From Sphingomonas nostoxanthinifaciens (lineage in GTDB: Bacteria; Pseudomonadota; Alphaproteobacteria; Sphingomonadales; Sphingomonadaceae), in the NCBI RefSeq assembly GCF_019930585.1, contig NZ_CP082839.1, forward strand, positions 744,001 through 808,000: a stretch of 64,000 nucleotides of DNA, read 5' to 3'. Positions 1 through 9,074 of this stretch are shown here, piece by piece. The notes under the pieces are model-generated. The model worked only from the letters and a program-made list of their open reading frames with translations. It ran no database searches and had not been told where the DNA came from. Position 1 is the first letter of the stretch. Every line of letters starts with the position of its first letter. The translations under genes were made by a program, and so were the position numbers.

Positions 1-2147
1 CGCGCGGCATCGTCCTTGGCGAGCGCGGCGATGAAGCTGCGGTCGATCTTGATCTTGTCGAACGGGAACGATTGCAGGTTGCTGAGCGACGAATAGCCGG
101 TCCCGAAATCGTCCATCACGATCCGGATGCCCATCGCCTTGATCGCGTGGAGCGTCGTCAGGGTCGTCTCGCGATTGCGCAGCAGCGAGCTTTCGGTGAT
201 CTCCAGTTCCAGGCGACGCGGATCCAGCCCGCTATCCTCGACCGCCGATCGAACCACTGCCGCCAGGTTCGCGACCTGGAACTGGATTGGCGACACGTTG
301 ACGGCGATCGACAGGTTTTCGCTCCACCCCGCCGCGCACCGGCACGCCTCGCGCAAGACCCACTCGCCGATCGGCAGGATCGCGCCGGTCTCTTCCGCCA
401 CCGGGATGAACAGATCGGGCGGAACATTGCCGCGCTCCGGGTGCGTCCAGCGGAGCAATGCCTCGAACCCGACGGTCGCGGAGAAAGCGGTCGAAACCAG
501 CGGCTGGAATACCAGATGGAACTCGTCCCGCTGCAGCGCATGGCGCAGGTCGTGTTCCATCGCGCGCCGCTCGCGCACCTGCTGGTCCATCCCCGGATCG
601 AAGAAGCAGGCGGTGCCGCGCCCCTCATGCTTGGCGCGATACAGCGCCAGATCGGCATTGTGGCGCAGCGTCTCGGGGTCCGAGCCATCGCGCGGGAAGA
701 CGGCGGCGCCGATGCTGACGCCCACCGCAGTCGGATCGAGCGCGCTGTCCATCTCGCGCGCGAAACTGTCGAGGATGCGCGCAGTCAGCCGGCGCACGCT
801 CTCATCGTCTTCGACATGCCGCTGGAGGATGAGAAACTCGTCGCCGCCGATCCGCGCCACGATGTCGTCGGTCCGGACGACGGCCTTCAGCATCGCCGCG
901 ACCCGCTTGAGGATGTCGTCGCCGGCCGCGTGGCCGAACAGGTCGTTGACGGCCTTGAAGCGATCAAGATCCAGCGCCAGCAGCGCGAAGCCGTCGGTAT
1001 GCCGCGTGCGCCGCGCCGCCTCGGCCAGCGCACGGTTCAGGCAGGCGCGGTTGGGCAGATCGGTCAGGCTGTCGTGCGATGCCATATAGGCGACCTCACG
1101 CTCGGCCTCCTTGCGCTGCGTCAGATCGCGGATGGCGAGCACCTGGCAGGAACGCCCGCGATATTCGATCTCGTGGATCGCGACCTCGACGATCTTCTCG
1201 GGCTCGCTCGAATTGCGGATCACGGCTTCGGTCGTGGAGGATCGATCGCCGGTGACCTCGGATTGGTCGGAGAATTGCAGCCAGTCTTCGGGCCGGCTGC
1301 CGATCAGCGCGCCGTACGACGTGCCGACCAGCGTGCTCATCTGCTGATTGATCTCGACGATCACATTGTCGTGGACGATCATCAGGCCTTCGAGCGTCGC
1401 GTCGGTCAGGCCGCGCAGGTCGGTCAGCAGCCGTTCGACGAACGAGCTCGCCAGCACCAGCCCGATCAGCGCGAGGGTTGCGAAGACGATCGCCGGGATC
1501 AGCCACGCGGCTGATCCGTCGCCGGCCGTGACCGCGATCGTCGGGTCGGGCACCAGGGTGGTTGCCGACATCGCGGTGAAATGCAGCGCCACCACGGCCA
1601 ATATGGTCAGCCCGGCCGGCGCGAACACGCGTCGCCAACCGCGCAGTGCGCCGAAGCTGAAGAAGCTTCCGGCGAAGGCGCCCCAGGCGAGAAGGAAGGA
1701 GATCGCGATCGGCGAAAGCGCGTAGCGCACCGCGGCCGGCGCGATGATCGACGCCATGCCGGTGAAATGCATCAGCGCGACGCCGATCGTGGCGATCAGC
1801 CCGGCAACGCCGGCCCGCTTGGCATCGGGCTTGCGGCCGAGCATGCGGAAGGTGAGCCAGAACGCCGCCACCGCCAATGCCGCCGACAAGATCGTCAGCG
1901 CGGCATCGAACCGCATCGGCATCGCACCGCGATAGGCGAGCATCGCGACGAAATGGGTGGCCCACACCCCGACGCCCTCGGCGATCGCCGCGACCGCGAG
2001 CCAATGTCGCCGCCGCAGCTCCACGCACTCGCTCGCGCGCTTGAGCAGCACGAACAGGGTGATGTTGCCGAGTGCACAGATCGTCGCCGCAAGCAGAACG
2101 AGCCGGTAATCGTGCTGATGTGCTACGCACTCAATTAAAGAAAACAT
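1..2147 (-). CDS. MHYT-PAS-GGDEF-EAL c-di-GMP turnover protein, 3' end outside window
   Basis: I translated the minus strand from ATG at 2147; the frame stays open to the window edge, so the C-terminus is missing. The N-terminal part has about seven hydrophobic segments with repeated MHFT/LHFT motifs, which is the MHYT integral membrane sensor domain thought to bind a metal and sense O2, CO or NO. A PAS-like segment follows, then a GGDEF domain with intact GGDEF motif (diguanylate cyclase), then an EAL domain with FEALLRW, MDDFGTGYSS and KIDRSF (c-di-GMP phosphodiesterase). Both catalytic signatures look intact, so it could make or break c-di-GMP. It stands alone, 150 bp from the next gene on the same strand. 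Confidence 0.9.
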   Translation of the reverse strand, partial: MFSLIECVAHQHDYRLVLLAATICALGNITLFVLLKRASECVELRRRHWLAVAAIAEGVGVWATHFVAMLAYRGAMPMRFDAALTILSAALAVAAFWLTFRMLGRKPDAKRAGVAGLIATIGVALMHFTGMASIIAPAAVRYALSPIAISFLLAWGAFAGSFFSFGALRGWRRVFAPAGLTILAVVALHFTAMSATTLVPDPTIAVTAGDGSAAWLIPAIVFATLALIGLVLASSFVERLLTDLRGLTDATLEGLMIVHDNVIVEINQQMSTLVGTSYGALIGSRPEDWLQFSDQSEVTGDRSSTTEAVIRNSSEPEKIVEVAIHEIEYRGRSCQVLAIRDLTQRKEAEREVAYMASHDSLTDLPNRACLNRALAEAARRTRHTDGFALLALDLDRFKAVNDLFGHAAGDDILKRVAAMLKAVVRTDDIVARIGGDEFLILQRHVEDDESVRRLTARILDSFAREMDSALDPTAVGVSIGAAVFPRDGSDPETLRHNADLALYRAKHEGRGTACFFDPGMDQQVRERRAMEHDLRHALQRDEFHLVFQPLVSTAFSATVGFEALLRWTHPERGNVPPDLFIPVAEETGAILPIGEWVLREACRCAAGWSENLSIAVNVSPIQFQVANLAAVVRSAVEDSGLDPRRLELEITESSLLRNRETTLTTLHAIKAMGIRIVMDDFGTGYSSLSNLQSFPFDKIKIDRSFIAALAKDDAA

Positions 2148-2297
2148 GTAATATACCCCGCGTCTAAGCAGGTACTATCGCCTCTTCCTGAAAATTGTCT
2201 TTGGACAAAGGTGTTGATCTAGTCCATATTGGAACAGGCTTCGGCTTCCTGCCTTTAGACGGAAGCGGGTCGCCAAAGGCAGCGGAAGTTCGAGGCG

Positions 2298-3680
2298 CTA
2301 TCGCCTGGCCGGCCGGGCAGGTCGCAGCCCGAGCCAGCGCGCGGTGCCGGGCATCAGCCGCGGCGCGCCCGCCTCGAACAACAGGACCAGGATGAGCGTC
2401 AGGCCGAACAGCGGCAGATACAGCGCAAGCGCGCCGATCGCGGCGATCAGCCCCGCGCCCAACCTCAAGCGCGGGCCTGCCGATGCCGGGGGCGCTCCCA
2501 GCGCGCCGACGGGGCGCCGTCGCCACCAGATCACCGCGCCCGAGACGGCAAGCAGGATCAGCAGCAGCGCCGTCACGGTGCCGAGCAGCTGGTTGGCAAG
2601 CCCGAACAGCGCCCCTTCATGCACGGCAACGCCGTAGCCGATCACGCGATCGATCCAGTGGCGCTGCCCGAAATCGGTTCGGCTGACGACCCTGCCGGTG
2701 GCGCCGTCCACCTTGAGCTCGCTGCGGAGCGGTCGATCGGCGGCGTCGGACGCGATCGACCACGGCGCACCGGGCATTGCGGGCGGCGCGATCAGCACGG
2801 GCGGCGCGATCCCCAGCGGCCGCACCGTGGCGATCACGCGCGCCAGCTCGCCGGGTCGCACCGGCGGGGGCGGCGTCGTCATCATGTCGTGACCGGCATG
2901 CGCGCCGGCCATCGGCCCGGTCTGGGGTGGCTTGCCCCCGATCGTCCAGTCGACCGGGCCGCGCGATGTGCCGGTAAGCTGGCGTATCTCGACGAGGTAA
3001 TTGCCCCAGCCATTGGCCCACGGCAGCCCGGTCAGGATCAGGCCGAGCGCGAACAGCGACACCCACAGGCCGGCGCTGGCGTGAAGATCGCGCCAGAACA
3101 GCCGCCCTCCGGCCCACCAGCGCGGATAGAGCAGGCCGGCAAGGCCACGATGCCCGCGCGGCCACCACAGATAGAGGCCGGTCAGCAGCATCACGATCGC
3201 CCAGCAGGCGGCGATCTCGACCAGATAGCTGCCGATCGCGCCGGCAAGCAATTCGCCGTGCAGGTGGAACAGCACCCGCATCGGTCGATGCTCCTCCGTC
3301 ACCGTGCCCAGCACGGCGAGGCTTTGCGGATCGAGATAGACGCGCCGGTCGGCGCCATGGCTGGTGACGAGCACGCGCACGGCGGCGTCGGGCGTCTGCG
3401 GCAGGACATATTTGTGCAGCGTTCCGCCCGGCACCGCGCGCAGCGCCGCCGCGACCTGCGCGTCGGGCGAGGCGGCCGGGGCGGCGGCTGCGCGGTGAGC
3501 GTAGGGCCGGTCGAGCCACGCCTCGATCTGTGGCCGCCACAGATAGATCGAGCCGGTCAGCGCGAGCCAGATGACGAAGGGGATGCAGAACAGGCCGGCG
3601 TAGAAATGCCAGCGCCATATCGCCCGATAGAGCGGCGCGCCGCTGAGCCGCGGCGACGAACGATCAGAAACGGGCGGCAT
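2298..3680 (-). CDS. PepSY-associated TM protein (PiuB-like)
   Basis: 460 aa inner-membrane protein. It begins with a helix preceded by RAIWRWHFYAGLFCIPF, the usual start of the PepSY_TM family, has a PepSY-like periplasmic stretch around residues 85-125 and further helices with LFHLHGELL and LYLWWPRG motifs. Family members sit beside siderophore receptors and are linked to reductive iron release or siderophore handling, though the biochemistry is not settled. The start codon lies inside the end of the upstream TonB receptor gene (17-nt overlap), so the two are probably translationally coupled and act in one iron-uptake unit. The C-terminus carries two extra helices and an Arg-rich tail. Confidence 0.85.
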   Translation of the reverse strand: MPPVSDRSSPRLSGAPLYRAIWRWHFYAGLFCIPFVIWLALTGSIYLWRPQIEAWLDRPYAHRAAAAPAASPDAQVAAALRAVPGGTLHKYVLPQTPDAAVRVLVTSHGADRRVYLDPQSLAVLGTVTEEHRPMRVLFHLHGELLAGAIGSYLVEIAACWAIVMLLTGLYLWWPRGHRGLAGLLYPRWWAGGRLFWRDLHASAGLWVSLFALGLILTGLPWANGWGNYLVEIRQLTGTSRGPVDWTIGGKPPQTGPMAGAHAGHDMMTTPPPPVRPGELARVIATVRPLGIAPPVLIAPPAMPGAPWSIASDAADRPLRSELKVDGATGRVVSRTDFGQRHWIDRVIGYGVAVHEGALFGLANQLLGTVTALLLILLAVSGAVIWWRRRPVGALGAPPASAGPRLRLGAGLIAAIGALALYLPLFGLTLILVLLFEAGAPRLMPGTARWLGLRPARPARR

Positions 3681-5853
3681 AGGACACCTCCATGCTGCGC
3701 GGCGCGCCGAGATAGATCTGCGTCGCCGGATAGCCCGAATATTCGCCGTACAGCGCGTTGGTCAGGTTGCGTCCGCGCAGCGTCACCGTTCCGCTCGGCA
3801 GCCGATAGGCGATCGAGGCGTCGAGCGTCGTGTGCCCGCGCACATCGTAGCTGTTGGCGTTGTCGGTGTAGAAATGGCTGACGTGCTTCACGAACGCGCC
3901 CAGCGTCACGGGCAGCCGGGTGACGCTGTAGAGCAATGCGCCGTTGATCACGGTCGACGGCGTATTGGGCGGGGTCTTGCCGGCTCGGTTGGCGCCGCCC
4001 GCCTCGATCAGCGTGTCGAAATGCGCGTCGCTGTAGGCGGCGCCCGCGTCGAGATGGAGGTTGTGAAGCAGATCGGCGCCAAGCGTCGCCTCGACCCCGC
4101 GCGAGGATTGCGATCCGCCCTGCACCGAGAGGTTGGTGGTGGGATCGATGGTGAGGATGTGGTCGAGCCCGATCTGGTAGGCGGCCCCCGTCAGCGATAC
4201 GCGATCGCGCAGCAAGGAGCTCTTGAAGCCCACCTCATATGTGCGGCCGGTCGAAAGATCGAACGCGCCGCTGGCGGTGGTCAACACCAGCAGCGTGCCG
4301 ACCGGCACCACCGCGGTGGAATATTGGGCATAGACCTGCACCGCCGGCGTGATCGAATAGACCGCGCCGATCCGCCCGGACATCGGCTTGAACTCCGGCG
4401 CCGTGCGCGTGGTGGTCTGCAGGGCGTAATCGTAGACCGATCGGCGGAGGTCGATCTCCTCCCAGCGCAGCCCCCCGACCAGCAACAGGCTGGGCGTCAG
4501 GTTCAGCGCATCCTCGGCGAAGACGGCCGTCTGGTTCAGTTGCGTGCGGAACAGGACGGCGTTGCCCGCGCCCGGAAAGTTGACCGGATCGCTCGACGGA
4601 AGCGCGCTGCGCACCGGGGCGAACGGATCGACCGCCGTAAGCGTGCCGAAGCGCCGCGGATCGTCGAAGTTCGTGTGGTTATATTCGACGCCCAGCGTGA
4701 CGCGGTTGCGCAGGCCGAACAGTGCGCCGTCATGACCGATGGTCGCGCGATCGTCGACGAAGTCCTGATCGTTGAAGATTTCCCGCACGTCGCGCGCCAG
4801 TCGCGCGGTCGTGGCCTGATAGGCCTGGCTGTTGGAATAGAGATATGCGCGCTTGGCGTGGTAGAATTGGACATCGTTGGTGAGCGACCAGCCGTCGCCA
4901 AGATCATAATCGATCCGGCTGCGCACGGTCTCGCTGCGCGCATCCTGATAGCCGCCCAGCGGGTTGTAGTTCACATGCCGGGTCGCGGCATCGACCACCA
5001 GGCCGTTGGCGCTGCTTACCACCCGCGACGGATCGCGCGCGAAGCCGGCGGGGACGAGCGGCGATCCCTGATAGGTCGCGCTCGATCGGTCATAGCTGTA
5101 GTCGAAGGCGAACGATGCCGTCAGCCGGTCGGTCGGCCGCCACAGCAGGCTCGCCGTCCCGGTGAGCGAGCGGTAATGATTGTCGTCGATATCGTACAGG
5201 CTCGCCGAGCGCAGATAGCTTGCGCTCGCCAGCACGGCGACCGTGTCGGAGAGCGGCAGATTGACGTCGCCTGCGATCCGGCCGGTGCCGAACGATCCGT
5301 AGCTCGCGAGGATGTCGCCGAAGCGGCGGCCCAGCGTCGGCTTCTTGGTGACGAGGTTGATCGCGCCCGCCAGCGCGCCCTCGCCGTCGAGCACGGAGGC
5401 GGGGCCCTTGATCGCCTCGACCCGCTCGTAATTCCACATGTCGATGTCGCGGGCGACGATGGTCGAGGAGCCCGCGCGCACGCCGTCGAACAAAACGGTC
5501 ACGGCATTGCCCGAGAAGCCCCGCAGTGTAACCGTCGCCGGATTGCCGGGGACATTGCCCGCGATCGCGCCGGTGATATCCGAAAAGGCCTCGCGCGCGG
5601 TGCGCAGGCCGCGCAGCTGGAGCTGATCCTGCGTCAGCACTTCGACCGACGCCGGGATTTCGCGCAACGACAATCCGAGCCGCGAGCCCGCCTCCGCTTG
5701 GTCGTCGAGGTGGAGCGCCTCGAACTTGCCGGTGACGATGATGTCGCCGGTCGATGGCGTCCAGGAGGGCAATTGGGCTTGGGCAACAGAAAATGGGAGT
5801 GTGGCGGCGACGGCGAGCATGGCCGCGCTCGCGCCGCATGGAAAACGGTGCAT
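3664..5853 (-). CDS. TonB-dependent siderophore receptor
   Basis: 729 aa outer-membrane receptor of the FhuA/FhuE siderophore class. A signal peptide (residues 1-26, ending AQA) is followed by a TonB-box-like segment (DIIVTGKFEA), the plug domain (SLREIPASVEVLTQDQL, VEAIKGPASVLDGEGALAG) and a beta-barrel that ends in the expected aromatic residue (SYAARF). The plug is characteristic of the TonB-siderophore subfamily. Length is normal. It overlaps the downstream PepSY gene and follows a DUF2946-type gene, a grouping usual for iron or copper-chelate import. I could not identify a Fur box with confidence. Confidence 0.9.
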   Translation of the reverse strand: MHRFPCGASAAMLAVAATLPFSVAQAQLPSWTPSTGDIIVTGKFEALHLDDQAEAGSRLGLSLREIPASVEVLTQDQLQLRGLRTAREAFSDITGAIAGNVPGNPATVTLRGFSGNAVTVLFDGVRAGSSTIVARDIDMWNYERVEAIKGPASVLDGEGALAGAINLVTKKPTLGRRFGDILASYGSFGTGRIAGDVNLPLSDTVAVLASASYLRSASLYDIDDNHYRSLTGTASLLWRPTDRLTASFAFDYSYDRSSATYQGSPLVPAGFARDPSRVVSSANGLVVDAATRHVNYNPLGGYQDARSETVRSRIDYDLGDGWSLTNDVQFYHAKRAYLYSNSQAYQATTARLARDVREIFNDQDFVDDRATIGHDGALFGLRNRVTLGVEYNHTNFDDPRRFGTLTAVDPFAPVRSALPSSDPVNFPGAGNAVLFRTQLNQTAVFAEDALNLTPSLLLVGGLRWEEIDLRRSVYDYALQTTTRTAPEFKPMSGRIGAVYSITPAVQVYAQYSTAVVPVGTLLVLTTASGAFDLSTGRTYEVGFKSSLLRDRVSLTGAAYQIGLDHILTIDPTTNLSVQGGSQSSRGVEATLGADLLHNLHLDAGAAYSDAHFDTLIEAGGANRAGKTPPNTPSTVINGALLYSVTRLPVTLGAFVKHVSHFYTDNANSYDVRGHTTLDASIAYRLPSGTVTLRGRNLTNALYGEYSGYPATQIYLGAPRSMEVSYAARF

Positions 5854-5922
5854 CGTTGAGTTTCCTGATCGGCCGACATCGCGCCGGCGCGTGCAAACGG
5901 GCGCGGGGCGAGCCCCGCGCGG

Positions 5923-6306
5923 TCAGACGATCAGGAGGCTGGGCGGTGCGCGCGCCTTCGCACGGGGTTGCGGCGGCCCGCGCGGGCCGTGCGGCGCAGC
6001 GGGCAGGGCCGGGATCCAGGCGACGGTCCACGGCTCGGGCACCAACAGGGCGGCGGCGATCAGCGGTGGATGCGCAGCCGTGTCGCAGTACAGACAGGCC
6101 GCATGCGATCGGTCAGGCTCGGCGTGGCTCGCATGTGGGGTAGCCATGTTCGTGGCCCCGGGCGCCATGTCCGCGCAGATCGTCGCAGCGGGAGCCGCCA
6201 TGGCGATCTGCATCAGATCGGACTTCGCCACCGCGAACGCGAAGAACAGCATCGCGGCGAGCGACGCCAAAGCTCCCGGTCTGCCGATGGTTCGTCCGCT
6301 TGCCAC
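5923..6306 (-). CDS. DUF2946-like small membrane/periplasmic protein
   Basis: 127 aa from a GTG start preceded by an AAAGG ribosome-binding site. It has an N-terminal hydrophobic segment, a middle region with a CLYC pair and several His and Met residues (MATPHASHAEPDRSHAACLYC), a second hydrophobic stretch, and a C-terminus with the PRGPP signature that I associate with DUF2946 proteins. The role of the family is unknown, but it recurs next to TonB receptors and PepSY proteins, and the His/Cys content suggests metal contact. It is 69 bp upstream of the receptor gene on the same strand, probably the first gene of that operon. Confidence 0.65.
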   Translation of the reverse strand: MASGRTIGRPGALASLAAMLFFAFAVAKSDLMQIAMAAPAATICADMAPGATNMATPHASHAEPDRSHAACLYCDTAAHPPLIAAALLVPEPWTVAWIPALPAAPHGPRGPPQPRAKARAPPSLLIV

Positions 6307-6368
6307 GGGCGGCCTTTAGGCGTGCCACGGGGCGCGAACAACTTGGATCAGTAAGCCGAGCGTGACGG

Positions 6369-6394
6369 GGAACGCTTATGCGCCAGCGCTCGTT
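6369..6394 (+). promoter_or_regulatory. EcfG-type (general stress response) promoter
   Basis: GGAAC at 6369-6373 and CGTT at 6391-6394 are separated by 17 bp. This matches the alphaproteobacterial EcfG sigma consensus (GGAAC-N16/17-CGTT). It lies about 30-40 bp upstream of the receiver-domain gene on the same strand, so that gene is likely part of the general stress regulon. The match is exact but was found by eye only. Confidence 0.6.
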
Positions 6395-6433
6395 CACTGA
6401 CTGCAAATTGGGAAGATTAACGTGGGTTATAGT

Positions 6434-6793
6434 ATGCATCGCAAGGTTCTTCTCGTCGAGGACGAGACGATCGTCAGGCTCATCGGCTCCGATGCGCTCA
6501 GCGATGCCGGCTACGAAGTCGTCGAGGCGGGAAGCGCCGACGAGGCGATCCGCATCCTCGAGGCGATCGGCGAAGTGCAGGTGCTCTTCACCGATATCCG
6601 CATGCCGGGAAGCATGAACGGGCTGGAGCTTGCCAAGCTGGTCCATGATCGCTGGCCCACGATCAAGATTTTGCTGACGTCGGGCGATACGTTTCCGCCG
6701 AAGGACGTGATTCCCGACGACGGCCAATTCCTCCCCAAGCCGTACAAGATCGAGACGCTGGCGCAGAAGGTTGACGACCTCCTTTCGCGATGA
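6434..6793 (+). CDS. Single-domain response regulator
   Basis: 119 aa, a lone REC domain. The acidic pair is in LLVEDE, the phospho-acceptor Asp in LFTDIRMPG, the conserved Thr/Ser in ILLTSGD, and the Lys in FLPKPY. There is no output domain, so it would act by protein contact, as a phosphate sink or relay. An EcfG-type promoter just upstream suggests induction in general stress. It does not carry the FATGUY motif of the SdrG-type stress regulators. An alternative GTG start at 6422 has a better Shine-Dalgarno sequence (GGGAAG) and would add four residues. Confidence 0.85.
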   Translation: MHRKVLLVEDETIVRLIGSDALSDAGYEVVEAGSADEAIRILEAIGEVQVLFTDIRMPGSMNGLELAKLVHDRWPTIKILLTSGDTFPPKDVIPDDGQFLPKPYKIETLAQKVDDLLSR

Positions 6794-6820
6794 CCGGTCG
6801 AGACGTCTGCGGAAAGCGCA

Positions 6821-7360
6821 GTGCGCGTCTTCATCGATTTTGAGGCATCCTCGCTGTCCAAGGCGAGCTATCCGATCGAGGTCGGCTGGGTGTTCGAGGA
6901 TGGGCGGAACGAAACCCATCTGATCCGGCCTGCCGGTACGTGGACGGACTGGTCGCCCGAGGCCGAGGCAATCCACGGCATCGCACGGCATGTGCTGATC
7001 GACACGGGCGAGCCGCATGACGCTGTCGCGGCGCGGGCGGTGGAGGCGCTGACAGGGCATGACCTGCTGGCCAGCGCGCCGTCGTGGGATGGCAAGTGGA
7101 TGAGCGTGCTGCTGCGGGCGTCGGGCCTGCCGCGACATGCCTTGCGGCTCCAGGAGGCCAAGGCTGCGCTCAGGGCGGAAGTCAGCCGGCTCTTGCCACG
7201 CGATACGCCGCAGGCCGAGCGTGTCGCGCAGGTACAGGCAATTCTCGACGACACCGCCAGCCAGAGCGCGCCCGTGCATCGCGCTCTCGCCGACGCGCAT
7301 GCGGAACGCGGCCGTTGGCAGGCCGCGACGGCGGCGGCGAGGCGCCTGGCGGAACGGTAG
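6821..7360 (+). CDS. DEDDh-type 3'-5' exonuclease-like protein
   Basis: 179 aa from a GTG start with GGAAAG upstream. FIDFEASSL at the N-terminus has the Asp-x-Glu of exonuclease motif I, AIHGI resembles motif II, and HRALADA near residue 148 fits the His-Asp motif III of DEDDh nucleases such as RNase T or the DnaQ epsilon subunit. The substrate is unknown. It lies 27 bp after the receiver gene and may be co-transcribed with it. Confidence 0.65.
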   Translation: MRVFIDFEASSLSKASYPIEVGWVFEDGRNETHLIRPAGTWTDWSPEAEAIHGIARHVLIDTGEPHDAVAARAVEALTGHDLLASAPSWDGKWMSVLLRASGLPRHALRLQEAKAALRAEVSRLLPRDTPQAERVAQVQAILDDTASQSAPVHRALADAHAERGRWQAATAAARRLAER

Positions 7361-7444
7361 GGAGCCACGCCGAGAAGCGCGAATAGGTTCGCTTCGGCGG
7401 GCCGATCGCCTAGAGCGGGGCGTTTCCCTTGCGATGGACCGAAG

Positions 7445-7981
7445 ATGACTGCCAACGATGATCTGAAGGCGCTGGTTCGAACGATCCCCGATTTCCCCAA
7501 ACCGGGTATCCAGTTTCGCGACATCACGACCCTGCTGCTCGATCCGCGCGGGCTGTCCGAAACGGTCGGGCGGCTGGCTGCGCTGCAGCGCGATCCGATC
7601 GACGTCGTCGCCGGGATCGAGGCGCGGGGCTTCATCTTCGGCGCAGCGGTCGCGCGCGAGCTTGGCTGCGGGCTGCTGCTGATCCGCAAGGACGGCAAGC
7701 TGCCCGGCGCGACCATCGCGGTGGACTATGCCCTCGAATATGGCAGCGATCGCATCGTCATGCACGAGGATGCGCTGGTGCCGGGGCAGCGCGTGCTGCT
7801 GGTGGACGATCTGATCGCGACCGGCGGGACCGCACGCGCCGCGATGCGGCTGATCCGACAGGCCGGCGGGATCGTGTCGTCGGCGACGTTCGTGATCGAC
7901 CTGCCCGAACTGGGCGGCGCCGATGCGCTCCGCGCGGAGGGGGTGGACGTCACGGCGCTGATGGCATTCGACGGACACTGA
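7445..7981 (+). CDS. apt: Adenine phosphoribosyltransferase
   Basis: 178 aa, the normal length. Catalyses adenine + PRPP to AMP + PPi in purine salvage, in the cytosol. The N-terminus has the family signature (IPDFPKPGIQFRDITTLL) and the PRPP-binding loop is VLLVDDLIATGGTA at about residues 118-131. It stands as a probable single gene, 84 bp after the exonuclease-like gene. Confidence 0.95.
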   Translation: MTANDDLKALVRTIPDFPKPGIQFRDITTLLLDPRGLSETVGRLAALQRDPIDVVAGIEARGFIFGAAVARELGCGLLLIRKDGKLPGATIAVDYALEYGSDRIVMHEDALVPGQRVLLVDDLIATGGTARAAMRLIRQAGGIVSSATFVIDLPELGGADALRAEGVDVTALMAFDGH

Positions 7982-8041
7982 TCGTCGGGTCGCGGCCGGG
8001 CAGACGGACGCACGCGGGCGCATGCATGCGGAAACGGTATC

Positions 8042-8911
8042 ATGATTGATCTGCGGCAGATGCGCTACTTCGTGGCGCTGGGCGACACGCTCCACTTCGG
8101 CCGCGCGGCGGCGCGGCTGAACGTGACCCAGCCGCCGCTCAGTCGGCAGATCGCTGCGCTGGAGGCTGCGTTGGGCGTGCTGCTGGTCGAGCGCCGCCCG
8201 CGCGCGATCGTCCTGACCGAGGCGGGGCAGGCGTTCCTCGACGAATGTCGCCAGATCCTGGCGCGCGTCGATGCCGCCTGTGACGCCGCACGCCGGATCG
8301 ATCGCGGCGAGCTGGATCGGCTCTCGATCGGCTTCATGATGCACGCCGCGCACAGTGTCGCAGCAGGCCTTGCCAGCCGCTTCATGGCGGCCTTCCCCAA
8401 TGTCGCGGTACAGCTGCGCGACATGCTGCCGTCGACGTTGCTGGAGGAGGTGGTGGCCGGGCGCATCGATGCGGGCATCCTGTTCGCGCCGCAGCCGATG
8501 CGGGGGCTCGCGATGCGGACCGTGCTGCGCGAGCCGCTCTGCTGCGCGCTTCCGGCGGATCATCCGCTCGGCCAGTTGGCGATCGTGCCGGCGGCCGTAC
8601 TGCGCGATCTGCCGTTCATCACGACGCCGGCCGATCTATCGCCCAACCTGCGCGCGACGATCCTCGATTATTGCCATGCCGCGGGCTTCGTCCCCCGGAT
8701 CGTGATGGAAGTGCAGGTGCACCAGACGATCGCGAGCCTGGTGGGGGAAGGCATGGGCATCGCGCTCGTGCCCCAGTCGCTCCAGCGGCTCGGCCTGCCG
8801 AACATCGCCTTTCGTCCGCTTGAGGGCGCCCCGACGATCGACAATGTCCTGCTCTGGCGGGAGAACAACGCCAACCCCGCTTTGCGCGCATTGCTCGATC
8901 TCACCGCCTGA
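8042..8911 (+). CDS. LysR-family transcriptional regulator
   Basis: 289 aa. The N-terminal winged helix-turn-helix reads RQMRYFVALGDTLHFGRAAARLNVTQPPLSRQI, followed by a periplasmic-binding-protein-like effector domain. Typical length. It is co-directional with gcd downstream and not divergent from an obvious target, so its regulon is unclear; the closest groups I recall (BenM/CatR-like) sense aromatic acids, but that is only a guess. Confidence 0.9.
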   Translation: MIDLRQMRYFVALGDTLHFGRAAARLNVTQPPLSRQIAALEAALGVLLVERRPRAIVLTEAGQAFLDECRQILARVDAACDAARRIDRGELDRLSIGFMMHAAHSVAAGLASRFMAAFPNVAVQLRDMLPSTLLEEVVAGRIDAGILFAPQPMRGLAMRTVLREPLCCALPADHPLGQLAIVPAAVLRDLPFITTPADLSPNLRATILDYCHAAGFVPRIVMEVQVHQTIASLVGEGMGIALVPQSLQRLGLPNIAFRPLEGAPTIDNVLLWRENNANPALRALLDLTA

Positions 8912-8919
8912 ACGCGGCG

Positions 8920-8940
8920 CCGATACCGTTTCGGTATCGG
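8920..8940. repeat. Perfect 9-bp inverted repeat after the LysR gene
   Basis: CCGATACCG-TTT-CGGTATCGG. It begins 9 bp after the LysR stop codon. It could be a terminator stem, but no T-run follows, so a binding site in the region upstream of gcd is also possible. Confidence 0.5.
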
Positions 8941-9074
8941 TAAAGGCTTCACTTTGCATGAAACCGAACGGAGCGAGGTGCGCTTCAGCGGCCTAACCTT
9001 CGGCAGGTTCCGCCTTCTGCGTTCGGACGTTCGCAACGCACGGCATAAACCTTTGCCTTTGCGGGATATTGCCA

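Noticed and set aside
3832..5859. Very long open frame opposite the siderophore receptor
   Set aside because: It is a product of high GC; residue composition (Arg/Ala/Gly/Asp-rich) and lack of motifs contrast with the clear receptor on the minus strand.
6113..8563. Long minus-strand frame of 816 residues across the receiver, exonuclease, apt and LysR genes
   Set aside because: It covers four recognisable plus-strand genes and has no family features.
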